From Agrostemma githago (Eukaryota; Streptophyta; Magnoliopsida; Caryophyllales; Caryophyllaceae): a stretch of 64,000 nt of DNA. The notes below the pieces were generated by a model, which was not told the origin of the DNA, did not search any database, and was given only the letters and a program-made list of their open reading frames with translations. The stretch spans positions 59,522,166-59,586,165 of the forward strand of contig OY288249.1 of NCBI GenBank assembly GCA_958450325.1. The letters run 5' to 3'. Below, piece by piece: positions 25,335 to 35,738 of this stretch. The position numbers were made by a program, and so were the translations under genes. The first letter of the stretch is position 1. The number at the start of each line of letters is the position of its first letter.

Positions 25335-25759
25335 TAGTATTATCGTCGGCAAATATAATTGCAATAATCCCAGCAACGATACGTTATCATTTTTTTTCTT
25401 CCAAATTTCATGATTGATTTAAGAGTTTATCTAAAATATTGTCCTTTAATTTCCTTTCGTACGGATTTTATATGGAATACAAACACTTCTTCTTCAAGCC
25501 CTACTCGATACCGGCGGTTACAAATTGAGTGTTGCTTTCTTTGGGTTACATTGAGGATACATTTTGATGATTTAGGTAGTGTTACTGAGAGCTTAACATT
25601 GTATCAGCGGTTTCTAGGAATTCATCGGGATATGAGAGATTCCCTTTACTAGGCCAGTAATACAACGTTTAACATAATTATATAAGGTCATGCTATAAAT
25701 AATATAAGTACTATTCCAAAAAGAAAATGAAATAGAAAGTTGTCCACGCATTCAGATTA

Positions 25760-26405
25760 TCATTACCATTTTAGCGTAACATTTTTCAATTTTAGCGTAC
25801 TCTTTTTCAGTTTTAGCGTACCCTTATCGTACCCTCTTTTAATTATGGTGTACCCCTTTTCAATTTTAGCGTACCCTTTCTTAATTATATTGTACCCTTT
25901 TTTAATTTTGGTGTACCCATTTTCAATTTTAGCGTACCATTTTTTAATTTTAGCGTACTCTTTTTCAATTTTAGTATACACTTTTTAAATGTTAGTGTAC
26001 TTTATAGCATACCTTTTTCTTAATTTTATCGTACCCTCTTTTAATTATGGCGTGCCCTTTTGTCAATTTTAGCGTACCCCTTTCATTTTAGCGTACCTTT
26101 TTCAATTTTAGTTTTTCAATTTTATTGCGCCCTTCTTAAATGTTAGTATACCTTCTAGCATACATTTTCTTAAATTTTGGTGTACCATATTTAAATTTTA
26201 GCATATTTTTTTTTTTCAATTTTAGTGTACCTTTTTTAAATTATGGTGTACCCTCTTTCAATTTTAGCGTATTCTTTCTTAATTTTATTGTACCATTTTT
26301 CAATTTTAACGTACCCTTTTTCAATTTTAGTATACATTTTTCAAACTTAGTGTACCCTTTTTAAATGTTAGTGTACCTTGTAGCATACATTTTCTTAATT
26401 TTATC
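25760..26405. repeat. minisatellite, about 22-bp AATTTTAGCGTACCCTTTTT-type units
   Basis: About 25-28 imperfect units with the core TTTTAGCGTACC. The long apparent ORFs across it on both strands (VPFFNFSV-like and YAKIKKGY-like repeats) are products of the repeat. Confidence 0.9.
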
Positions 26406-26926
26406 GTATTCTTTTTTCCGTCAGATTAAATGGTACAACAATTAACTTATGCAGGCTCAAATTTACATCGAAGAGAATAAAAAACGAGAAGAGATTTGAT
26501 ATTGAGCCAAGAGATCACAACAAACGAATCCCACTAGTTGAATCACTGAACAAGATCAACAAATTAACAAACCTTGATAGTATTCCAACACCTAAACTCC
26601 AAAAACTCAAATTTCAATAAATAAACAAATAGAGAAGGAATCAATATATATTAATAAAGTAAGAACTTTTCGAGCGATATGATTGGTCCAAGTTTTAATA
26701 TAATTTTTAATTTAAATAAAGAATATACAAAATTGCGTAATAAACAAAAACAATCCAACTCTACTTACGACTCAAGTGATATTAAATTTGTATAAAAAAC
26801 AATCTTAGTACATCTCTGACCGAAAGAAATTAACACTATATAAACAATCAGTTATCACCTCAAAACAAATCCAAAATTGAACATAGATCGCACATAGATC
26901 GCGTGAAATGCATAGTCAATTCTATT

Positions 26927-26959
<33 letters not shown>

Positions 26960-26961
<2 letters not shown>

Positions 26962-28119
26962 AATTGCATCTCGTGAGTCTCTCTATCTTAAATGAGTCCG
27001 TCCCGCGAATCACAGCCACATGATCAAATCACATGAATGGCTGAGATTCAGCGTCATCTTCATCGTATATAATCTTACTGTTACAGTAACAGAACACTAT
27101 TACAGTAACACAACTATCTTACTGTGACACTATCACAGTAATAAGGAATTACAGTAATAATGTCACAGTAATAATGTTACAGTAACAGAACACTATTACA
27201 GTAACACAACTATCTTACTGTGACACTATCACAGTAATAAGGAATTACAGTAATAATGTCACAATAATAATGTTACAGTAACAGAACACTATTATAGTAA
27301 CACAACTATCTTACTGTGACACTATCACAGTAATAAGGAATTACAGTAATAATGTCACAGTAGCAGTGTCACAGTAATAATGTCACAGTAATATGAAATC
27401 AAAGAATGTCACAGTAATATGGAATTACAGTAGCAGTGTCACAGTAATAATGTCACAGTAGCAGTGTCACAGTAATAATGTCACAGTAGCAGTGTCACAG
27501 TAATATGAAATCAATGAATGTCACATCAATAAGGAATTACAGTAGCAGTGTCACAGTAACAGTAGCAGTGTTACAGTAACAGAACTATCACAGTAACAGT
27601 AGCAGTGTCACAGTAATAATGTCACAGTAATATGAAATCAAAGAATGTCACAGTAATAAGGAATTACAGTAACAGTGTCACAGTAATAATGTCACAGTAG
27701 CAGTGTCACAGTAATAATGTCACAGTAGCAGTGTCACAGTAATAATGTCACAGTAATATGAAATCAAAGAATGTCACAGTAATAATGTCACAATAGCAGT
27801 GTCACAGTAATAATGTCACAGTACCAGTGTCACAGTAATATGAAATCAATGAATGTCACATCAATAAGGAATTACAGTAGCAGTGTCACAGTAACAGTGT
27901 CACAGTAACAGTGTCACAGTAATAATGTCACAGTAGCAGTGTCACAGTAATAATGTCACAGTAATATGAAATCAAAGAGTTATGATGTTTGTGTATGCAA
28001 ATGCCTTGTTACTCTTCCTTAATGACGTGGTCCAATCTCAGCCATTCAATCTTGTTTGATTGTGTGGTCCAGATTGAAAGGACGGACTCATCTAAAGATG
28101 AAGACTCACCGGACCCTCA

Positions 28120-28134
<15 letters not shown>
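26960..28134. mobile_element. (TA)n-bordered element, type F2, with minisatellite core
   Basis: Lies between TA tracts at 26929-26959 and 28135-28157. Imperfect inverted ends share, in order, GTGAGTCT, GATGAGTCCGTCC, and ATGGCTGAGATT (left about 26972-27050; right inverted about 28130-28035). The interior is almost entirely tandem repeats. The related copy of the host sequence at about 28845-28870 lacks it. Confidence 0.6.
27068..27975. repeat. minisatellite of TGTCACAGTAATAA / CAGTAGCAG words
   Basis: First three copies of a unit of about 108 bp (starting near 27074, 27178 and 27270), then many 13- and 26-bp sub-units built from CACAGTAATAATGT and CAGTAGCAGTGT. Almost no other sequence is present. 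Confidence 0.9.
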
Positions 28135-28157
<23 letters not shown>

Positions 28158-28582
28158 TTTAACATTTATCCCCCTCTAAAAATATTAGATATTTTAAAAA
28201 TATAAAATTAAAATTTTAAAAAATTAATAATAAAAATAAAATTATTATTTTAAGTTCTAAAAAGAGTTCTTTTGAGTTCTAAAAAAGAGTTTTTAAGACT
28301 ATAAACTTATATAGAATTGTCCCACATTGAAAAATTAATGAAATTCTATATCATCAATAAGAAAAAGTATTCGTGTTTAAATTTCAATCAAAAATCTCTT
28401 TTGAGTCTCATATATAATAGCTCTTCAAACTATAAATTAAAGTAATTATCCACATCGAGAAATTATAATAAAGTGATGAATTTCTATTATATACTCCGTA
28501 CTAATTATAAGAGTAATCTTTTTTTTGCAAGAGGAGTATTTTACTTTTATTCGTCCATCGAGAGAAAAAACAAAAGTAACAA

Positions 28583-28960
28583 TCAATATATATTAATAAA
28601 GCAGCAACTTTTCGAACGATGTAATTGGTCCAAATTTTTTAATATAATTTTAAGTTAAATAAATAATATGAAAATTTGTATATGAAAAAAAAATCCTACT
28701 CAGTCTAAGACTCGATTTTAAAAATAAATAAATAAACCAATCTTACTCTATTTAAGACTCAAAAAATTATCACTATATAAATCCGCGATTATCACCTTAT
28801 AGGCAAAAAAATTGGACAGCGACAACGTGAAACAGTTAGTCAATTCTGTTTGATAATTGTTTTAATATTTATTCACCCTCAAAAAATATAAAATTAAAAT
28901 TTTGAATTTTTTAATACTTATTATTAATATATTTTTAATTTAAATAAAGAATATACAGAA
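28583..28960 (+). mobile_element. Helitron-like 5' end B
   Basis: Begins TCAATATATATTAATAAAGC and runs parallel to 26641-26940 and 28158-28230, giving the uninterrupted version of the site where F2 inserted in copy A. A possible matching 3' end is at 41213-41241, but the linkage is unproven. Confidence 0.4.
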
Positions 28961-29527
28961 ATTTGTAAAAACTAAGTAAAATTATCGGATATCGAAAAAT
29001 TATGATGAGGTGATTAAATTATATATCATAAATAAGAGACATCATTCGTTTTTAGATATAAAAAAATGTAGTCTTATAAATGCTTTAAAAGCTACTTATA
29101 AATTTAACTAAAATTATCTCACACCGAGAAATTATAATAAGGCGATGAAAATTCTACTCTAGAAATAAAAGTAATCATTCGTCTTTAGATATTATCGAGA
29201 AATCTTGAGTCCTAAAAAGCATTCTAAAGACTATAAATTCAAGTAGAATAATCCCACATCAAAAAAATTTAAGTTAATTGAATTTTACTCCGTATTACTC
29301 ATAATATAGAGTAATCATTCGTCTCAACCTGAAATCTTTTGAGTTCTATATCTTAACCTGAAATCTTTTAAGTCCTAAAATATCTTTTAAGTCCTAAAAT
29401 AACTTTTAAGATTATAAACAAAATTATGATGAGGTAATGAAATTGTACATCAAGAGAGATTTTTCGTTTATAGATTTCAAAAATCTTGTGAGTCATATAA
29501 TAGCTTTTAAGGTTATAAATTGAAATA

Positions 29528-29727
29528 CCTCTATCCATTTTTATTTTTCCTACTTTTCTTAATGGTTGTCCATCTTTAAACTTTCTACCTACAATTCTTA
29601 TGATTCAACATCATTTCTGACCACACATCTTCTCTCAACTTTCATTTTGTCACCGCATACTTCATTCTCTTCTTAATATTGGGTCCACTCCACCCATGAA
29701 ATTTAAATATGGATGGATCCGAGGGAG
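29528..29727. mobile_element. Stowaway-like MITE in the tandem array
   Basis: 200 bp, degraded ends CCTCTATCCATTTTTATTT and AAATATGGATGGATCCGAGGGAG-like, TA flanks. Confidence 0.55.
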
Positions 29728-31261
29728 TAAAAATTATTCCACATTGAAAAATTACAATATGGTGAGGAAATTCTATTATATAAATAAAAGTAATCATTCG
29801 TCTTTGGATATCAACAAAAATCTCTTGAGTCTTATAATAACTCTTAAGGCTATAAATTGAAGTAAAAATTAGTATACCACATCGAAAAATTACAATAAGT
29901 CTTATAAAAAGCTCTTAATAAATCATACTCCCACATCGAGTTTTATTTGTGATATAAAAATTACAATAACGAAAAATTACGATGAGCTGATGAAATTTTA
30001 TACTATATCATAAATAAGAGAAATCATTCGTTTTAGATATTAACGAAAAATCATTTAATTCTTATAACTCTTAAGGCAATAAATTGAAGTAAAATTATCC
30101 TACATCAAGAAATGTTATTATACTCCGTATAAATAAAAGTAATCATCCGTCAACCAGAAATCTTTTGAGTCGTAAAAAGTGTTCAAATAAAATTATCCCA
30201 CATCGAGTATTTTGAGTCTTATCATAGCTCTTAATTCTTATAAAAAGCATTCTTAAGACCATAAATTTAAGGAGAATTATCTCATATTGAAAAATTATAA
30301 GTTTTTTTTAACGAATCAAAAAATTATAAGTTGATTGAATTTTATTATATAATTAAGAGTAATCATTCGTCTTAATATCTCAATCTAAAACTTTTGAGTC
30401 CTAAAAAAGCTTTTAAGACTATAAACTTTATATCATCGATAAGAGAAATTATTCATTTTTAGAGATTAATAAAAAAATCTTTTGAGTCTTATAATACGGA
30501 GTAGCTCTTAAAACTATAAATTAAGTAAAAGTTATCCCACATCGAAAAATTACAATAAGTTGATCAAAATTTATTATATAAATAAAAATAATCATCGTTT
30601 TAAGATATCAACCATAAATCTTTTGACCCCTAAAAATAGTTATTGAAACTATAAATTTAAGTAGAATTATCCCACATCGAAAAATTATGATGAGCTGATA
30701 AAATTTTATACTTACTACATAAATAAGAGAAATTATTCGTTTTGAATATTAACGAAAAATCTTTTGAATCTTATAACAACTCTTAAGACTATAAATTGAA
30801 GTAAATATATCCCAAATCGAGAAATTATATTAAGATGATGAAATTTTATTATATAAATAAAAGTAATCATGCATCCGTCAACCAGAAATCTTTTGCGTCA
30901 TAAAAAGAGTTCAAGTAATAAAAAAAATTCTAACTATAATGCACGTGGCACACCTATAATTTAATTTAATGTTTAGCGCATATATTACCTCCTTAAAAAC
31001 ACATTCACGTATGTGGATAATATTTCTTTACTATTAGACCTACTCTTATCTTTGGCGTACTTACTTTCTACTGTTGTGTAATCTCAGCAATCCAAGCAAT
31101 TGAAATTACTTTATCCTAACGAGCATTTACTCAATCCTAACGAGCATTTACTCAATCCTAACGATATTTTACCGCTTTACCCCCTCTCATTTCACCACAT
31201 CAAAAAATCAAGTCTTTGGTTTCCTCTCTAAATAAATCTCAAACACTCATAAACTCACCAT

Positions 31262-31500
31262 GAACCAAAACCACTACAAATATCGAGACCGTTCGGGGTC
31301 CATGGCTGGAGTAGGTGGCTGAGATTGGGTCGGCGGGGACGGGTCAGAGTTGGTGGTTGGGTGGTGGGTGGTAGGTGGGCTGGGTGGTGGTGGTTGGCCG
31401 GGTGGGTGAGGGTGGTCTGCGGTGGGGGTCGGGTCAGGTGGTGAGGGTCGGGTGGGTGAGGGGTGCTCGGTGGTGGGGCATGGTGTGGGAGTCAGGGAGG
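31262..31500. repeat. GGT/GGGT-rich low-complexity tract
   Basis: About 200 bp of GGTGGTGGG, GGGTCGGGT and similar words on the plus strand, strongly strand-asymmetric. Many runs of three or more G could form G-quadruplexes. No stable ORF of recognisable type. Confidence 0.8.
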
Positions 31501-31769
31501 GAAGACGTACGTTGTTGTTGGTGAGGTTTTTTTTTAAATTATTATTTTTTATTTAAATTTCCCCTTCTTTGATTGTTAATTAATGTTTTCCTTTTTCATT
31601 TGTTATTTTAAAATCTAATTCCCAGAGAACAAATCTAATTCCCAGCAGAAATTTGCATTTCAATTTTAAAATCTCAGTACTTCAGTGTTTGACCAAAATA
31701 ATCACATATAACTAAACAAGAAAACAAATTAACCCGTTGGATGATTTGAGAAACTTACAACATTGAAAT

Positions 31770-32960
31770 CTATGTTGCCAGACCATAAGAATGCATGGGG
31801 CCATAGCTTCCATAAGGTTCAAGTGGTTTCATCATCAAACCTCCATTGGGCCCACCTTCATCAACTGGGTGGCGGAATCCATGGCAACCTACAAGAATTA
31901 CCTGATGACTAATAATAATTCGATCTAAAGCTACACTAATAGCTGAATTTGATCTTTACGGATATCCTTAAAGTGGGATGTGATCACCGGAAAGTGAAGT
32001 TTTTTTTTGGAATAATAGACCATCTGCAAACTTATATACCTACACCAGGCCATATTTAGGTTTCAAGACACTGCAGTCACAATAGGTCCGGACTAAACAC
32101 AATTTTTAGGATCAAACCGGATGTCAAGGAATAGACTAAGCTACTATAGTAGTGGTGATTAATCTCAATACATGGACCTACACAATAGCAGATTATAGGC
32201 AACTGTCACGACACACTAATACAGTTCACTAATTTCCGCCCAAGTATTTAGTATTTCAGGCGACATTTCATCAGACAACTGACTTCGAAACTTGGTTCCA
32301 ACACTCTACTACGATGGTCTACACCTTACTACCTTAGTTTTCAATATTATTCTTGCTTTGGTGAATATAACTTATGTTGACGCATATGTAACCAAAGTGC
32401 ATACAATGATTCACATAGTGATTCTTCATTATTACATCAAGAAAATAAAATAAAAACAGATTGTGTACAAATGAACAATTGATAAAACTACAACTTTAAA
32501 AAGCGGTATGGATTTCAATTGTGAAATCAATGTACAAAAGTATTCGCACATTTATTTAAATCCAGGAAGATCACAGAAACATGATTTACCAATCTAATCA
32601 AAATCAATCATTAATAATCGAACTAAAAAACGTAACCTAACGTACCAGTAGCAGAAGCTATTGTAGAAAACATAAATTGCCACAAAGAAAATCGAAAACA
32701 AGTCGATATTAATTGTAAAATTGGAACAAAACCATACCTGAGAGCAGCCACGGTACGAGAAGATCAAGCTCAGATGACGAAAATGGTGAATGAATTAGGG
32801 GAGAATTGCTGTGAAAAGATGAAAACAAAGACGAAGAAGCGGGGAGCTGCGATGATGACAGATTGAAATGGGTCAATCGGGTTTTGGAATTAGCTAGGGA
32901 GCTTCCAGAATTAGGGGAAAGTGGAGAAATCACGGTTGAATGAAAGAATTTGGGCGCGCG
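31770..32960 (-). pseudogene. two-exon fragment of an unrecognised plant gene, no ATG
   Basis: Exon 1 runs from about 32960 (after a stop at 32963) to 32738, donor CAG|GTATGG; exon 2 is 31770-31888, acceptor CTTGTAG|G. The join is in phase. The protein begins with a Ser/Leu-rich stretch (about 60 residues, transit-peptide-like, ending ELDLLVPWLLS). It ends with a compact, non-repetitive tail: GCHGFRHPVDEGGPNGG, then MMKPLEPYGSYGPMHSYGLAT and a stop. I do not recognise the family. There is no in-frame ATG; the first candidate is a GTG, so the 5' end is mutated or lies in another exon. The upstream side runs straight into an F1-type (TA)n-bordered end, suggesting capture or truncation by that element. 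Confidence 0.5.
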
Positions 32961-32974
32961 TCATTTTTTTAGGT

Positions 32975-33023
32975 CTTATATATTTCGGACGGTTCGTCCC
33001 GAACTTGTGGTTCGGGCGGAATC

Positions 33024-33057
<34 letters not shown>
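32975..33057. mobile_element. F1-type element end with (TA)n tract
   Basis: Read on the minus strand, AGGATTCCGCCCGAACC...GACGAACCGTCCGAA matches the F1 left end at 19266-19310. It is bordered by a TA tract at 33027-33056. The opposite end of this copy was not found. Confidence 0.55.
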
Positions 33058-33062
<5 letters not shown>

Positions 33063-33358
33063 GGGTGTTTGAAAAAACATACGTCAAGGTTAAAAATGGA
33101 AGGGGTCAAGGACGGAAAAAGAAAACTTCTTCCGAAACTCTTTAACCAAAAGAAGGAAATCCATGTGTACATACTCTGATGAATAATGAAAACCATTATT
33201 TGATTTATCGAATCGAATAATCGAATAATATTGGGTAAAGTTACATGTAAATCCAATGTTTAAATATTTTATATTTTAAATATTATAGAGTAAATTGGTG
33301 ACATATATACATGTTTAATTAAATATTTTTATTGATTATCAAAAATTATAAAATAAAG

Positions 33359-34033
33359 GGATATTTCCCACGGTACCCTCGAACTTTGACACATTACACA
33401 TGGTACCCCTCATTTTAAGTTTGTTCCTATGGTAACCTTGTATTTTGCGTTTAGTGCCCATGGTACCCCTGATCAATTTTCCGTCATAACGGTGTTAAAA
33501 GTTAGTTTAGTTAAAGTGATTAATTTTAATTTTTTTGGTGAAATTAGTTAGAAAATTAATGAAATTCAAATTAAAATAGTTGAAAATTGAGGAAATGCCC
33601 ATGGTACCCCTGTGTTTTCAATATTTTAACTATGGTACCATTGTATTTTCAATCTTTTGTCCATGGTACCCTTGTGGTTTCAATTCATTCAGGGGTACCC
33701 CTGAATGAATTGAAACCACAAGGGTACCATGGACAAAGAATTTAAAATTTAAGGGTACCATGGCTAAAACATTGAAAACACAGGGGTACCATGGACATTC
33801 CCTTAAGTTTCAATTATTTTAATTAGAAGTTCGTTAATTGTCCTAACTAATTTTTTTCTTTGAAACAAATTAATCACTTTAACTAAACTAACTTTAATGC
33901 CGTTATGACAGAAAATTGATCAGGGGTACCATGGGCACTAAACACAAAACACAAGGTCACCATAGGAACAAACTTAAAATGAGGGGTACCATGTGTAATG
34001 TGTCAAAGTTCGAGGGTACCGTGGGAAATATCC
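33359..34033. mobile_element. 675-bp fold-back (palindromic) element
   Basis: The entire element is an inverted repeat centred at 33696/33697 (GGGGTACCCC). Each arm of about 337 bp has several CATGGTACC words. The inner 80 bp are perfectly palindromic; the outer arms differ at a few positions. The ends (GGATATTTCCCACGGTACC) resemble those of the MULE-type MITE at 16719. Non-coding. Confidence 0.8.
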
Positions 34034-35721
34034 GTAAAATAAATAGCAAAACAAACCCCATAAAAACGGTGTAATTCATAAAACTTTTATCACAATTTTT
34101 TTTGAAACAGTAGTCACAATTTTTAAAACAATTGTCACAATTTTTTAAAAAATTATCACAATTTTTTTTAATTTTAAAGTAAATTTTCAAAATGAACCAT
34201 GAATTCAAATTGACCAAAAGAATGGATCAAGGAATGAGTTGAAACGAATCGAGCCGAATATTTGACTTGATTTGGTTTGAATATCAAATTAGTATTTGAC
34301 CCTATATTTGATCGGATGAATCGAATACGGATTGAACCTTTTTCGAGCCGAGCAGCCCTAATCGAGAGAGTATCTTATTCAAGTACTGGAAGCACAATCC
34401 AATTAAAAAAAAAATAGGACCCAACGAGATTCAATCAAGTTGAGTTCGGGTCCTCTTCATGCCGGATAAGTCTCAGAGATCGTGAGATGGGGGTAACGGA
34501 AAGATGAATAATAGAGAGGCCTCTTGCGAAAATTTGTATTTTTTTAAATACGAACGATAACATTTTAACTGTTTAACAAAAATATATATTTAATCAAAGG
34601 TAAAAAAAACAGAAATACTACTCCGTATTACTTTCCCTCAGCGAATTAGATTGATTTAACACGGAAAATTAATTCAAGTATCCAACAATAGTTTAAGAAA
34701 CAATTTTACAACTTGGATAGGAATAGGGATGAATTTCTATCAACATAGATCAGTTGGACCCAACACAAATCCAACCCAGATCACTCATTTCCGGATAAAG
34801 ATCCAGGTGTTTTTCACCCTTCATATCAGATCAGATTTGAGTAGACTACTATTGGGACCGCATAATTGGATCCAGATCGGAACGATTGCCATCCTACGAG
34901 ACAAATCTTGCACTCTAGGCCATGTATAAGAGAACTAGGGTAAGATTCTTAAACGTTGGACCAGAGATGAGTCTAATATTTTCAAGTCTCCTTTCAGAGT
35001 TCATACCCATGAAATTAACGATTTCCAAGACCGACAAAGCAAACCTCTGAATATTCTAATTAGAATCTGGAGGGAAAGGGGTACAACTCACAATCCTCAA
35101 TCGTATGTAATAAGGGGTTACTAATCCTCAAATATCTTTAACTTCCAACAAGGTTTACTAAGACAAGAGTCGGTCTTACCAAAGAATCTCAAGAGGGAAA
35201 GTGGTAAAGTAGAAGAATATAACGGAGATTTACCACAAGAATGAAGATGAGAATTTGTAAGAGAAGAATTGGGAAGAAGTTGAGACTGGAAGAAAAGAAT
35301 CAATGATCCTAAGGCCTTGAACTAGAAGAGAATCTTCGGGTCTCCAGAGTTCACAAAGGAACTCGCTGGATCTCAACATCTTCTCGTAGAGATATGAGCA
35401 GACTATTCTTGGTCGCTCCATCTGGATCCAAAGTGAAGTGAAGTCGCATCTAAGTCTACTACACCATCATAGAACTTGAATCTACTCTTGATCATCTGGC
35501 CTATAACGAGAGCAAACTGAATCTGAGCTGGAGAGTCACCATTGTATCTTCCTTGTAGCACCAAGTTGGCTACTCGAGTCTAATCATTGAGTTAGAAGAA
35601 CAGGTAAAACCTAACAGTTAAGTCCTTACTTGGTTTCTATCCATCTCTCACTAATCTTTCATTAATGTTCAAATCATGTACGGGTGTTTTTCCTAAATCA
35701 GGTGTAAGCGTCGGGAGCAAC
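34034..35721 (-). other. probable 5' internal region of the LTR element, no gene
   Basis: Part of this stretch (about 34930-35721) lies directly internal to the minus-strand LTR and primer binding site, so it is likely the 5' leader of that retrotransposon. No gag or pol motif was recognised in any frame. The remainder is AT-rich intergenic sequence. Confidence 0.35.
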
Positions 35722-35738
35722 GATGCGCTGATACCAAC
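35722..35738 (-). other. primer binding site of LTR retrotransposon
   Basis: Minus-strand TTGGTATCAGCGCATCG directly follows the LTR end. The core TGGTATCAG matches the 3' end complement of initiator tRNA-Met, the usual primer for plant LTR retrotransposons. Confidence 0.7.

Larger units (their letters stand above)
24698..26640 (+). mobile_element. (TA)n-bordered element, type F3, copy 1
   Basis: Starts directly after the TA tract shared with F1. Its first about 320 bp (GTGAGAATCACTCC, AATGAGAACCATGAAAACTATG, then Ser/Ile-poor ATCCATCAATTTTTCAATC repeats), its middle and its minisatellite are all present in reverse orientation at 61905-60950 (copy 2). The far end is unclear and is set at the next recognised element. 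No transposase is visible. Confidence 0.5.
26641..28580 (+). mobile_element. Helitron-like 5' end A, interrupted by an F2 element
   Basis: Begins A|TCAATATATATTAATAAAG and continues CTTTTCGAGCGATATGATTG, resembling plant Helitron 5' termini (TC start, AT-rich leader). About 300 bp are repeated at 28583 onwards. At 26929-28157 a (TA)n-bordered element interrupts it. No Rep/helicase gene or matching 3' end is present nearby, so the call rests on the terminus alone. Confidence 0.4.
28260..30915. repeat. degenerate tandem array, about 130-150-bp units
   Basis: Units repeat the order CCCACATCGAGAAATTA, GATGAAATTTTAT, AAGTAATCATTCGT, AAATCTTTTGAGTC, AAGACTATAAATT. I count roughly twenty worn copies. 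It begins inside Helitron-like copy A and continues through copy B. Confidence 0.7.

Noticed and set aside
25740..26364. Long Phe/Val/Tyr-rich open frames on both strands
   Set aside because: They are translations of the 22-bp minisatellite; the same happens at 61060-61371.
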